Under the pieces are notes generated by a model. It was not told where the DNA came from. It searched no databases and worked only from the letters and a program-made list of their open reading frames with translations. From NCBI GenBank assembly GCA_036703275.1, contig DATNPK010000098.1:62001-126000 (forward strand): 64,000 nucleotides of DNA, written 5' to 3'. Source of the DNA: Coleofasciculaceae cyanobacterium (lineage in GTDB: Bacteria > Cyanobacteriota > Cyanobacteriia > Cyanobacteriales > Xenococcaceae). The position numbers and the translations under genes are program-made. This document shows positions 8,689 to 16,758 of the stretch, one piece after another (position 1 is the first letter of the stretch; each line of letters starts with the position of its first letter).

Positions 8689-9393
8689 TTAATTCAAGTA
8701 TTCTTTTGCTGATGGACAGAGATGAACTAGCTGGCAAACATCGCATTGAGGCTTACGGGCTTTACAGACTGCTCTACCGTGATAAATAGTACGGAGCGAA
8801 TAATTTTCCCATTCTGGCTGGGGTAGTAATGCCATCAAATCCCGTTCAATCTGGATTGGCTGATCGGACTTAGTTAATTTCCAGCGGTTAGAGAGGCGTT
8901 TAACGTGGGTATCTACCGTAACTCCTTGAATGTTGCCAAAGGTGTGAGCCGAGACAACATTGGCAGTTTTACGGGCGACTCCTGGCAATTTTAAAAGCTG
9001 TTCCATTTCGCTAGGAACTTCGCCATCAAACTGGGTAACGATCATCTGGCAAGCACCCTGAATATTTTTGGCTTTATTGCGATAAAAACCTGTCGAACGA
9101 ATTAGAGTTTCTAATCGATCGCGATCGCACCCTGCCAAGCTAGCAGCATCAGGTAACTCAGCAAATAGGGTCGGTGTGACTTTATTGACCCGTTCATCGG
9201 TGCATTGCGCTGAAAGGATAGTTGCCACCAACAGTTGTACAGGAGTTTCATAGTTTAGGCTACAGGTAGCCTCGGGGTAAAGTTTTGTTAGCAAGGTAAA
9301 AATATCGAGCGATCGCTGTTTTAAAATTTTACTAGGCGATCGCTTTCTTTTGGTAGTCTTCTGAGTGGATTTTTGAGAAGCACTATTTGGCAT
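8689..9393 (-). CDS. nth: endonuclease III
   Basis: 234 residues. This DNA glycosylase/AP lyase removes oxidised pyrimidines in base excision repair. The helix-hairpin-helix LPGVARKTANVV carries the catalytic lysine, VDTHVKRLSNRW carries the catalytic aspartate, and the C-terminal [4Fe-4S] ligands are C-x6-C-x2-C-x5-C (CKARKPQCDVCQLVHLC). An N-terminal Lys/Arg/Thr-rich tail of about 25 residues is an extension. It follows rseP by 4 bases on the same strand, so the two are probably cotranscribed. Confidence 0.96.
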   Translation of the reverse strand: MPNSASQKSTQKTTKRKRSPSKILKQRSLDIFTLLTKLYPEATCSLNYETPVQLLVATILSAQCTDERVNKVTPTLFAELPDAASLAGCDRDRLETLIRSTGFYRNKAKNIQGACQMIVTQFDGEVPSEMEQLLKLPGVARKTANVVSAHTFGNIQGVTVDTHVKRLSNRWKLTKSDQPIQIERDLMALLPQPEWENYSLRTIYHGRAVCKARKPQCDVCQLVHLCPSAKEYLN

Positions 9394-9397
9394 TTAG

Positions 9398-10489
9398 CTA
9401 TTGAAATAGATTTTGGAAAAACGCCAAGTTGATTGTATCTCGGACAATAATGAACACGCCCAAACTAAGCAGTAAAACTAAACCAGTCTGCATAATGCCA
9501 TCCTGTAGCCTGCTGGGTAAAGGTTTTCCTGTAACTCCTTCAACAGTCAAAAAAGCTAGCTGACCGCCATCTAAAGCAGGTAACGGTAAGATATTAATGA
9601 TTGCCAAATTAATACTAATTAAAGCTCCAAATTGAAACAAGTTGCCCAAGTCATTGCGAGCCAGCTCTGCACCTACAGCGACAATTGCTACTGGCCCTGC
9701 CACCTGTTTAGCATTCTCCTGAAAATTGCTAATTAGCTGCCAAAAACCTTTAACAGTTAGCTGAACAATTCTTTGAAATTCATTTGCCCCTGTGGAAAAA
9801 GCTTCAACAATATTTACTGCGCGACGGCGCACAATATCTCCATTTGGGGCAAGCATTACGCCGATTTTTCCTTTGCCATCTTGACCGACATCTGGCTCTA
9901 CATCAAGGGTGACAATTTCAGCGTTGCGTTTAATCGTCAGTCCTAAAGTTTGGTTGGGAGATTTTTGAATTGCTTGACGCAAGTTTTCTAAAGCATCAGC
10001 CGAGTCTCCTAATTCCAGATCGTCTATTTTTAAAATAATGTCACCAGGTTTAACTCCCGCCTGAGCAGCGGCAGATTCGTCTGCACTTAATAGCTGGGGA
10101 ACTAATACCCCTGGCCGGTAGTTAATATCTTGAAACCCTATAGTAGCCGCTTGACCGACTAAAAGAAAGTAAGCAAAAATCAAGTTAGCAATTACGCCAG
10201 CACTAATAACAATCGCTCGATCTAGTACGGGGCGATTGCGCAGTAAATTGGGATCGTCGGCAGGGATAGTACTGTCAGGGTCGTCATCGGGAAAGCCTAC
10301 GTAACCTCCAAGCGGAATTGCTCTAATAGCGTATTCTGTCTCTGAACCTTGATATTTTAAAAGAGTTGGACCAAACCCGATCGAGAAACGGTTTACTCTG
10401 ATTTTTTGTAACCGCGCTGCTGCAAAATGACCAAACTCATGAACTACGATTAATAGGAGTACGACTGAAATCGCCGCTAGTACTGACAT
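9398..10489 (-). CDS. rseP: RIP zinc metalloprotease, RseP/site-2 protease family
   Basis: 363 residues. These membrane proteases cut transmembrane segments of anti-sigma factors or signal-peptide remnants. The zinc motif HEFGH lies at residues 17-21 in the first membrane helix. A PDZ domain spans about 120-205 (AAQAGVKPGDIILKIDD), and the second catalytic motif NILPLPALDGGQL lies near 300, followed by the last membrane helix. A single PDZ and about 360 residues are usual for cyanobacterial members. It leads a two-gene unit with nth. Confidence 0.93.
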   Translation of the reverse strand: MSVLAAISVVLLLIVVHEFGHFAAARLQKIRVNRFSIGFGPTLLKYQGSETEYAIRAIPLGGYVGFPDDDPDSTIPADDPNLLRNRPVLDRAIVISAGVIANLIFAYFLLVGQAATIGFQDINYRPGVLVPQLLSADESAAAQAGVKPGDIILKIDDLELGDSADALENLRQAIQKSPNQTLGLTIKRNAEIVTLDVEPDVGQDGKGKIGVMLAPNGDIVRRRAVNIVEAFSTGANEFQRIVQLTVKGFWQLISNFQENAKQVAGPVAIVAVGAELARNDLGNLFQFGALISINLAIINILPLPALDGGQLAFLTVEGVTGKPLPSRLQDGIMQTGLVLLLSLGVFIIVRDTINLAFFQNLFQ

Positions 10490-10580
10490 ATTTTAAAAAT
10501 ATTACTTTTATTAGTGTTTTGTACGATTTACTATTTTAGAACATTCTTTTACCTATCTTGATACTGTAGGGGGTTGTAGC

Positions 10581-11108
10581 ATGATTGATAATTTAATTTG
10601 GCAACAAAATAGCAGCGAGCCAAACAATAGAGATAACTTAGATGCGATCGCTCAGTGGTGGTCGAATTTAGCTGGAAAAGAGGTTGCTTGGCAACAGCGT
10701 TTAATTGCCGCCAGTGGAGACTTACAAGACATCAATTGGCAACCACAGAAGTTCGACGAAAAGTTGGTTTTGCAAACACCACAGCTTAGAGGTATTACGA
10801 TCTATTGGTGCAACGATCAAACTACAGACGAGCGCAATATTACCCCCAGTAAACTGCAATTAAACTTAACTAAACAACAGCTATATGTTTTTCCTCAATC
10901 TCAATCTCAGGTAATAATTAGGATTAGTTTGCCTGAAAGTGTATATCAAAAGCTTAATTTGTTGAATCCGCAAATAGCAGCAACGCTCAAAGACAACGGC
11001 GCAATGATTCTACTACGGGATGAGGCGCAAAAATTAGAAATAAGAGTAACCTTGAATAGTGCAAGATTGAAGCAGTTGCTCGATCGCCTTAGCAACACAG
11101 ACAACTAA
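10581..11108 (+). CDS. conserved hypothetical protein
   Basis: 175 residues starting with ATG behind a G-rich stretch (TAGGGGGTTG) that could act as ribosome-binding site. It has no signal peptide or membrane helix. The composition is Gln/Asn/Leu-rich, with alternating beta-like segments in the middle (VLQTPQLRGITIYWC, VIIRISLPESVYQ) and a C-terminal helix (SARLKQLLDRLSN). I do not recognise the family. It ends 15 bases before the inositol phosphatase-like gene and probably shares its transcript. Confidence 0.65.
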   Translation: MIDNLIWQQNSSEPNNRDNLDAIAQWWSNLAGKEVAWQQRLIAASGDLQDINWQPQKFDEKLVLQTPQLRGITIYWCNDQTTDERNITPSKLQLNLTKQQLYVFPQSQSQVIIRISLPESVYQKLNLLNPQIAATLKDNGAMILLRDEAQKLEIRVTLNSARLKQLLDRLSNTDN

Positions 11109-11123
11109 ATGAATTGTTAATTG

Positions 11124-11957
11124 ATGACAACTAATGTAATGAACGATTTTTGGGATCGAGTCCTTGACTTTTGTGTGCAAACTACCGCCACAATTAGCGA
11201 TCGCCTGATGCAGGACTTTGGTAAAATCCAGGCAAACGCGAAAGAAGACGGCAGCTTAGTTACCCAAGCCGATCGATGGTCAGATCGGCAAATTAGAGAG
11301 GCGATCGCGCTTACTTTCCCCCACCATGGCGTGTTAACGGAAGAAACAGTTCATATCTTTCCTGACAATGATTGGTGCTGGATTATCGATCCCATAGATG
11401 GTACAACTAACTTTGCCCGTGGTGTTCCTCTATGGGCAATATCTTTGGGACTGCTTTACAAGGGAATACCTGTATTTGGCTTTGTTTATGTCCCGCCCAT
11501 AAAACAGACATTTCACGGCTACTGGTATGGCGAATCAGGACTGTCTGGCTACAAAGGTGCATATCTCAACGGTCAAGCAATACATACTAGTCGAGAATAT
11601 CCTAACGGTACTCAATTGTTTAATCTTTGCGCTCGTAGTAAAGCTATCTTGAAACAGCCCTTTCCCTGTAAGGTAAGAATGCTCGGAGTGGCTAGCTACA
11701 ACTTACTTTTAGTCGCAGCAGGGGTAGCTATTGGCGGTGTAGAAGCTACCCCGAAGATTTGGGATATAGCTGCCGTATGGGTCATTATTAAGGCTGCTGG
11801 GGGTGATTTTGTATTTATAGATGACAAATCTAGATTTCCGCTAGAGCCTGGACAAGATTACAGCCAAGTTTCTCTTCCTAGTTTGGGCATCTGTCGGAGT
11901 GAATTAATACCGAAATTTAAACCATTAGTAGAGTGCGTTTTACCTGCTTCAAAATAG
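11124..11957 (+). CDS. inositol monophosphatase-family phosphatase
   Basis: 277 residues from ATG 11124; an in-frame TTG sits directly before it. The family of Mg2+-dependent phosphatases acts on inositol phosphate, histidinol phosphate or fructose bisphosphate-type substrates. Metal-binding motifs are all present: the Glu of LTEETVHIF, IIDPIDGTTNFARG near residue 88, and WDIAAVWVIIKAAGG near 212. Such proteins can also be histidinol-phosphatases, so the substrate cannot be read from sequence alone. It is preceded by a co-directional unknown gene. Confidence 0.88.
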   Translation: MTTNVMNDFWDRVLDFCVQTTATISDRLMQDFGKIQANAKEDGSLVTQADRWSDRQIREAIALTFPHHGVLTEETVHIFPDNDWCWIIDPIDGTTNFARGVPLWAISLGLLYKGIPVFGFVYVPPIKQTFHGYWYGESGLSGYKGAYLNGQAIHTSREYPNGTQLFNLCARSKAILKQPFPCKVRMLGVASYNLLLVAAGVAIGGVEATPKIWDIAAVWVIIKAAGGDFVFIDDKSRFPLEPGQDYSQVSLPSLGICRSELIPKFKPLVECVLPASK

Positions 11958-12053
11958 CGTTTAATTTTTATTAGTTTGTCAGAGAACATTGCATTTCCTG
12001 ATGGGTGTAGATCAATTGAACTTAGCAATGAATTTTATCGTCTAGCTTGCTGC

Positions 12054-12698
12054 TTATTTGTCAGTCATTTCTGAATTAAACTCGTTGAAAGAACGGCGTT
12101 TTAAAAGTTGAGATTCAGAACGTGGCAGCAGATCGAAAACTTCTCGCAGCGCGTCATCAATCTCTTCATAGGGGACTTGTCCTTTACCGTCATAAACTAC
12201 TTTTCCTTGTTGATCGAGGATTACTGTTTCGGGTACAACACCGCCGTAATAATAAGCTGGTTCTTGGGGAGAATATTGTTCTTTATTTACAAAAGAATCA
12301 ACGCTAACAGGAATAATACTGGCTGCTCGATCATAAAATTGTTGAAGACGGGTGACTATAATCGAAAACTGTTTACAATCACTGCTGTCATCAACATAAA
12401 ATACTAAAATAGCTGGTTTTTTTCGCTTTAAAGAGGTGGCCAGATCCATGCGAGGAGGAATTAAAGAACCATTACCTCCATACAAGATAAAAATATTACC
12501 ATCATAGCGATCGTTGTTGATAGCTGCTAATGCTGGAGTCCAGCCAGCCAAGATACTAATTATTAAGATTAACCAACAAACAGCCAACCTAGCCAAAGAC
12601 AGACGTAATTGTCGTAATTGTGGTTTCTCTGGACACACCAGAGCGAAAAGATTTTTATATTCTAAAAGTAAAGATTTTAGCAACCTGATTAAAATCAT
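12054..12698 (-). CDS. membrane-anchored thioredoxin-fold protein without CxxC
   Basis: 214 residues. A membrane segment or uncleaved signal lies at about 37-58 (LAVCWLILIISILAGWTPAL), then a thioredoxin-like domain follows with KKPAILVFYVDDSSDCKQF near 93-111 and VVPETVILDQQGKVVYDGKG near 155, which contains the cis-Pro-like VPET. Where thioredoxins have CxxC, this protein has S-S-D-C, so only Cys108 remains and no disulfide exchange of the usual kind is possible. It resembles cyanobacterial thylakoid thioredoxin-like proteins, as I recall them. Function unknown. Confidence 0.75.
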   Translation of the reverse strand: MILIRLLKSLLLEYKNLFALVCPEKPQLRQLRLSLARLAVCWLILIISILAGWTPALAAINNDRYDGNIFILYGGNGSLIPPRMDLATSLKRKKPAILVFYVDDSSDCKQFSIIVTRLQQFYDRAASIIPVSVDSFVNKEQYSPQEPAYYYGGVVPETVILDQQGKVVYDGKGQVPYEEIDDALREVFDLLPRSESQLLKRRSFNEFNSEMTDK

Positions 12699-12881
12699 TC
12701 TTGAGATAAATTTATTTGATTATTAAAAAAAACTTGACTACTAATTTGCCGAATCCAAGTTCGTGCAAAAGTAAAATTTTAGATCATTTCAAGTTTATCT
12801 TTCTTTGGTCAACCAATTTTAGAGAATTAGATTATTGGGCAGTACTGATGTACAAAAGTCGATTTTAGCGATCGCTTAGCT

Positions 12882-13346
12882 ATGAATAAAAATTATCACC
12901 CACAAAAGCAAATTGCGGTCGAACTGATCGCCTACGGTAGTCGAGAATATCAGCAAGCTTGTCAACTGCGGTACGAACTATTTTTTGCCGAACATGGTTT
13001 GCCTTGGGATGTTGTTCTAGATGAACACCATGCCGAGTATTTTCATGCAGCTATCTTGATTCAAGACTACGTAGTTGCTTACGGTCAACTAGTACCTCAT
13101 AGCAGTCAAATCTACCAAATCTGCCAGATGGTAGTTAAACCGAATTATCAAGGTCAAAATTTAGGCAGACAAATACTTTTTACTCTGATTAAAATAGCTA
13201 AACAAGAAAAAGCGATCGCTATAACCCTTAATGCCCGACTCACCGCCGTTGGATTCTATCAAAATTTAGGCTTTCAAACCTGTGGCGCACAATTTCCCTC
13301 GACCACTACAGGAGTTATTCATATTCAGATGAACAAAAAATTGTAA
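12882..13346 (+). CDS. GNAT-family N-acetyltransferase
   Basis: 154 residues starting with ATG just after a HIP1 site. The acetyl-CoA-binding core is visible as QMVVKPNYQGQNLGRQILFTL (motif A, consensus Q/RxxGxG/A) around residues 84-105, followed by ALTLNAR-like AITLNARLTAVGFYQNLGF (motif B). The N-terminal half (REYQQACQLRYELFF) resembles ElaA-type members. The acceptor substrate cannot be told. Divergent from the thioredoxin-fold gene. Confidence 0.85.
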   Translation: MNKNYHPQKQIAVELIAYGSREYQQACQLRYELFFAEHGLPWDVVLDEHHAEYFHAAILIQDYVVAYGQLVPHSSQIYQICQMVVKPNYQGQNLGRQILFTLIKIAKQEKAIAITLNARLTAVGFYQNLGFQTCGAQFPSTTTGVIHIQMNKKL

Positions 13347-13369
13347 TTAACGCTAATTTCTGAGTCAAT

Positions 13370-14161
13370 TTAGCCCGTTTGAGGCACTCGTTCTATTTGT
13401 GCGTAACCACTAAATAACAACATTTCTCCTTGTGTTTGCAAGCGATTGAGACGTAACTTTACCCCATCGAGATTAAATCGGTCTAAATCAACCATTTCGT
13501 TGAGAATTTCTCCTAGAGCGAGAGTCAAATCCTGGGAAATATTTTGTAACTCAGGGCAAATATCATCCGGCTCAAACTGAACCTCTTCAAACTTTACTCT
13601 TTTTCGCTTGCCAATACTCAAAATACAGCTCAAGCTGACAGGAACAACAGTCTCTTTCCAACTGGCTTTGGCTAGCAATTTCACTTTATTTTCGGGCAAG
13701 AGTTGCACTTCAACATCTGTAAAAGAAACAGGTTCACCACCAGATATCTCAGTTAAGCCATCAGGAGTTAGATCTTCCAAACGTTTTCTAACTAAATCCG
13801 CTTCAAAAGATTTGTTGATATCAGCTTGAGATAATTTTACTTGAGCGATCGCCTGAGTTGGCTGCTTGAGAGCTATTTTGCCTTGAACTGCTGAACCAAA
13901 ATCTATTGCCACCGAGTCAGTTTCAAAAGACATTTCTTCAGTGCGAAACTGCTTACGAATTACTAGACCGCGACCACTCATTTTAAAGCTGTCGATTGTT
14001 CCCTGGAGTAGCTTGCTAGACGGGTTACATTTAACCGATACTTCTACTGACTCACTACGAGTAAATAAGTGCCGGATTGTATTGCTTGCGACAGTATTGA
14101 TGAGATTTTCGCCCCAATCTCCGCCTTGTTTATTACCAAATCCAACAAATCCACCAAACAT
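13370..14161 (-). CDS. DUF2993 (LmeA-like) lipid-binding family protein
   Basis: 263 residues from the ATG at 14161, which gives the MFGGFVGFGN opening I expect for cyanobacterial DUF2993 proteins. A start 24 codons upstream (14233) is also open and would overlap the hydrolase gene by 17 bases. Typical stretches are SVEVSVKCNPSSKLLQG, SFKMSGRGLVIR and QPTQAIAQVKLSQADINKSF. The family is related to mycobacterial LmeA and is thought to bind phospholipids in the envelope. It follows the alpha/beta hydrolase gene and probably forms a unit with it. Confidence 0.8.
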   Translation of the reverse strand: MFGGFVGFGNKQGGDWGENLINTVASNTIRHLFTRSESVEVSVKCNPSSKLLQGTIDSFKMSGRGLVIRKQFRTEEMSFETDSVAIDFGSAVQGKIALKQPTQAIAQVKLSQADINKSFEADLVRKRLEDLTPDGLTEISGGEPVSFTDVEVQLLPENKVKLLAKASWKETVVPVSLSCILSIGKRKRVKFEEVQFEPDDICPELQNISQDLTLALGEILNEMVDLDRFNLDGVKLRLNRLQTQGEMLLFSGYAQIERVPQTG

Positions 14162-14216
14162 AAAGCTATAGGTTGAGTTACTCTTACCTTGTAACAAATT
14201 ATTAAGAAGACAGCAA

Positions 14217-15122
14217 TTAAGATTGTAGCTCATTAATGGCTAAAACCCAGTCTGCTATGAGAGTATTTACTTCTTCTGGAGATTCATCATGGGGACAATG
14301 ACCAGCTTCGAGATAATATTCTTTTAATTGAGGATAGTACTGGCGAAATTTTGTCCCTTTTTCCCTAGCATTAATCCAAGGATCTTTTTCTCCCCACAAA
14401 AGCAGTAGAGGACATTCCATCTTCTTTAATAACACATCTACTTTTTCTCCTTGAGAAGTTTTGAACACGGCATTAAATACCTCTGCTGCTCCGCGATCGC
14501 AGGAAGGACGGTAGATATCTTCAACCAATTGCTCGGTTACAGCACTGGGATCGAAATAAACATTATTCAAAGTCTTACGAATTATAGAGCGACGGCGGAC
14601 ATATTGGAATAATAAAAAACTTGCCCACGGCTGCAAAAGGACTGAACGCAATAACTTTTGGAGCGAATTTGCCGAAGATTGCTGTTGTGAATTTTCTTCT
14701 GTACCAGAAAAAGGCCCTGCACTATTAAGTAGAATTAAACCCATCGTCGATTGGGGATATTCTGCTGCTACACATAAAGAAGCATAACCACCAAGAGAAT
14801 TCCCTGCCAATACTGTAGGCTGCTTGATCACCTCCGTAATAAAATCATGTAGTTGTTCTTGCCAAAGGTTACCGCTATATTCTTGTTTTGGCTTGGCTGA
14901 ACGTCCAAATCCTAATAAGTCGATCGCCCAAACCTGAAACTGTTCTTGTAACTGGAAAATATTTTTACGCCAATGATCGGTAGACGCGCCAAAACCATGT
15001 ACTAATAGTAAAGGTGGTTTCTTAGATGGTTCTCCAGCACAGACATAATAAATAGAGTTGCCTCGCCATTGCCAGTAAGTACCTGGAAAAGATTGCATGG
15101 TTGGTGGATAAATTGTCGGCAT
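14217..15122 (-). CDS. alpha/beta hydrolase-fold protein
   Basis: 301 residues. The oxyanion stretch LLLVHGFGASTDHWRKN lies near 38-54, WAIDLLGFGRSAKP near 70, the nucleophile elbow GNSLGG near 108, the acid in LLLWGEKDPW near 240 and the catalytic His in LEAGHCPHDESPEEVN near 275. The full Ser-Asp-His triad is present, so it should be an active esterase/hydrolase. Cyanobacterial homologues resemble plant pheophytinase-type enzymes, but the substrate is not determinable here. Upstream of the DUF2993 gene on the same strand. Confidence 0.87.
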   Translation of the reverse strand: MPTIYPPTMQSFPGTYWQWRGNSIYYVCAGEPSKKPPLLLVHGFGASTDHWRKNIFQLQEQFQVWAIDLLGFGRSAKPKQEYSGNLWQEQLHDFITEVIKQPTVLAGNSLGGYASLCVAAEYPQSTMGLILLNSAGPFSGTEENSQQQSSANSLQKLLRSVLLQPWASFLLFQYVRRRSIIRKTLNNVYFDPSAVTEQLVEDIYRPSCDRGAAEVFNAVFKTSQGEKVDVLLKKMECPLLLLWGEKDPWINAREKGTKFRQYYPQLKEYYLEAGHCPHDESPEEVNTLIADWVLAINELQS

Positions 15123-15453
15123 TTTAAATTTAAAATATTCTATTATTAACTTGTGTTAACTTCTTTATTGTACAGTTTTGTCTGATTGAGGGTGTTCTCA
15201 AAAAACAATTTTAATCATGACTGAGTTATTAATAAGGTTGATAAAGTTAAGAAAATTAATAGGTTTGACTAATATAAAGTGTAGTTCAAGTTTTTTTGGG
15301 CTTAAATTAAAATAGAACTGTAAAAAACTCTGCCAATATGGGCTGCAATTACCTAATGGCGATGGCTTAAAGTTTAGGTAATTAAAAAAATCCTCAAAAA
15401 ACTACATGAGGAATTGTTCAACAAAAAAAAGAAATTTTAAAGGAGAAATAGTT
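15123..15453. other. intergenic region ahead of clpS
   Basis: 331 bases between divergent genes. It is AT-rich and should hold promoters for the hydrolase and clpS. A strong ribosome-binding site for clpS ends it (AAAGGAG at 15439-15445). I see nothing else. Confidence 0.5.
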
Positions 15454-15747
15454 GTGTCCCTGGGAACTTCTGTAATAGATAAAAGTTCAACTTCAACTGT
15501 GCGCAAGCACGCACCGCGCTATAAAGTTTTACTCCATAATGACGATTTCAACTCAATGGAGTATGTAGTTCAGGTTTTAATGGAGACTGTCAGCGGTATG
15601 ACTCAGCCTCAAGCAGTTAATATTATGATGGAAACTCACAATAGCGGAGTTGGTTTAGTTATTACCTGTGCATTAGAACACGCTGAATTTTATTCCGAAA
15701 CTCTGTGTAATCATGGCTTGACCAGCACCATTGAGCCTGACGAATAA
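15454..15747 (+). CDS. clpS: ATP-dependent Clp protease adaptor ClpS
   Basis: 97 residues from the GTG at 15454, chosen because AAAGGAG sits 8 bases upstream; an open frame extends back to ATG 15406 without such support. ClpS brings N-degron substrates to ClpAP/ClpCP. Signatures are YKVLLHNDDFNSMEYVVQVL (substrate pocket with Asn-Asp-Asp), QAVNIMMETHNSGVG and the ALEHAEFYSETLCNHGL end. The CPBP protease gene follows by about 50 bases. Confidence 0.95.
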   Translation: MSLGTSVIDKSSTSTVRKHAPRYKVLLHNDDFNSMEYVVQVLMETVSGMTQPQAVNIMMETHNSGVGLVITCALEHAEFYSETLCNHGLTSTIEPDE

Positions 15748-15796
15748 TTAAGCTTTGATAATGTTATGGTTAGGCTTGTTAACCATAGATAATTAA

Positions 15797-16630
15797 TTGC
15801 CGTATACTTCGAGATTTAAAAAAATATCCCAATTCTCAACACCAATAAGATTAATCATCTTTATTGGTGCTTTATCCTGTTTATGGCTACCCCTAGCAAT
15901 GCCAATTTACTGGCTACTACGCGAAGATAGTAATTTAGTTAGTATTTTAACTATGACATTGCTGTTTGGAGAATTGCTGGTTTTGTGGCGATTTTGGGGC
16001 AGGTTGGTATATGGTGAAACGCATATTTTTGCTCACTATGGTTTAGTTAGCAATACTAAAAATGGTCGAGAATTTCTTCAAGGTTTAGCGATTGGCTTTT
16101 GGCTGTGCCTGGCTTTATTTATTTTAGAAGTACTTGTAGGGTGGATAGAAGTTGTTACACCTTCAGTTAATCTGATTAAAATTACTGTCGAAGGCTTTTT
16201 CAGTGCAGTGGGAATCAGCTTAGCAGAAGAATTGTTGTTTCGTGGCTGGTTACTTGATGAGCTACAGCGAGATTACGAGCAAAAAATTTGTCTTTGGGTT
16301 AGTGCGATCGCTTATGCCATAGCTCATTTTTTCAAGCCGATTGAGGAGATAATTCGCACTGCGGTAACTTTTCCCGCTTTAGTTTTGCTGGGAATAGCTT
16401 TGGTATTAGCTAAATATCGGCATGGCGATCGCTTGGGCATCTGTATTGGTATTCATGCAGGGTTAGTTTGGGGCTACTACATTGTTAATGTTGGTCGGTT
16501 GGTTGAATATACTAATCGAGTTCCAGTCTGGGTTACGGGAATTGATGCTAATCCAATCGCTGGGTTAATGGGACTGTTTTTTTTATCGGGTTTAACTTTG
16601 GGGGTAATATCCAGGGATCAATGTAAATAG
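15797..16630 (+). CDS. CPBP-family intramembrane metalloprotease (CAAX protease-like)
   Basis: 277 residues. The only upstream start is a TTG at 15797, preceded directly by an in-frame stop, so a TTG start is likely. About seven to eight membrane helices. The glutamate-rich catalytic motif LAEELLFRGWLLDEL lies near 143-157, AHFF near 176 and HAGLVWGYY near 218, the Glu/His metal ligands of the Abi/CAAX family. Cyanobacterial members process or degrade membrane proteins; the substrate is unknown. An 8-bp hairpin (TATGGTTA/TAACCATA, 15765-15787) sits just ahead of the start and may damp its translation. Confidence 0.85.
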   Translation: MPYTSRFKKISQFSTPIRLIIFIGALSCLWLPLAMPIYWLLREDSNLVSILTMTLLFGELLVLWRFWGRLVYGETHIFAHYGLVSNTKNGREFLQGLAIGFWLCLALFILEVLVGWIEVVTPSVNLIKITVEGFFSAVGISLAEELLFRGWLLDELQRDYEQKICLWVSAIAYAIAHFFKPIEEIIRTAVTFPALVLLGIALVLAKYRHGDRLGICIGIHAGLVWGYYIVNVGRLVEYTNRVPVWVTGIDANPIAGLMGLFFLSGLTLGVISRDQCK

Positions 16631-16663
16631 GTATCGCGATTGTTCTATTGCAGGGAGATTGTG

Positions 16664-16684
16664 TTTGGGTTAGTGCGATCGCTT
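16664..16684 (+). repeat. 21-base duplicate of an internal CPBP gene segment
   Basis: Bases 16293-16313 inside the CPBP gene recur exactly at 16664-16684, about 35 bases after its stop codon. The repeat contains a HIP1 octamer. Flanking bases differ. Confidence 0.7.
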
Positions 16685-16758
16685 GGGGATATTATTATCA
16701 AAAACTCACTAACAACACATACCAACAACTTCATCCTCCATCCACATCGATTTTTAGA

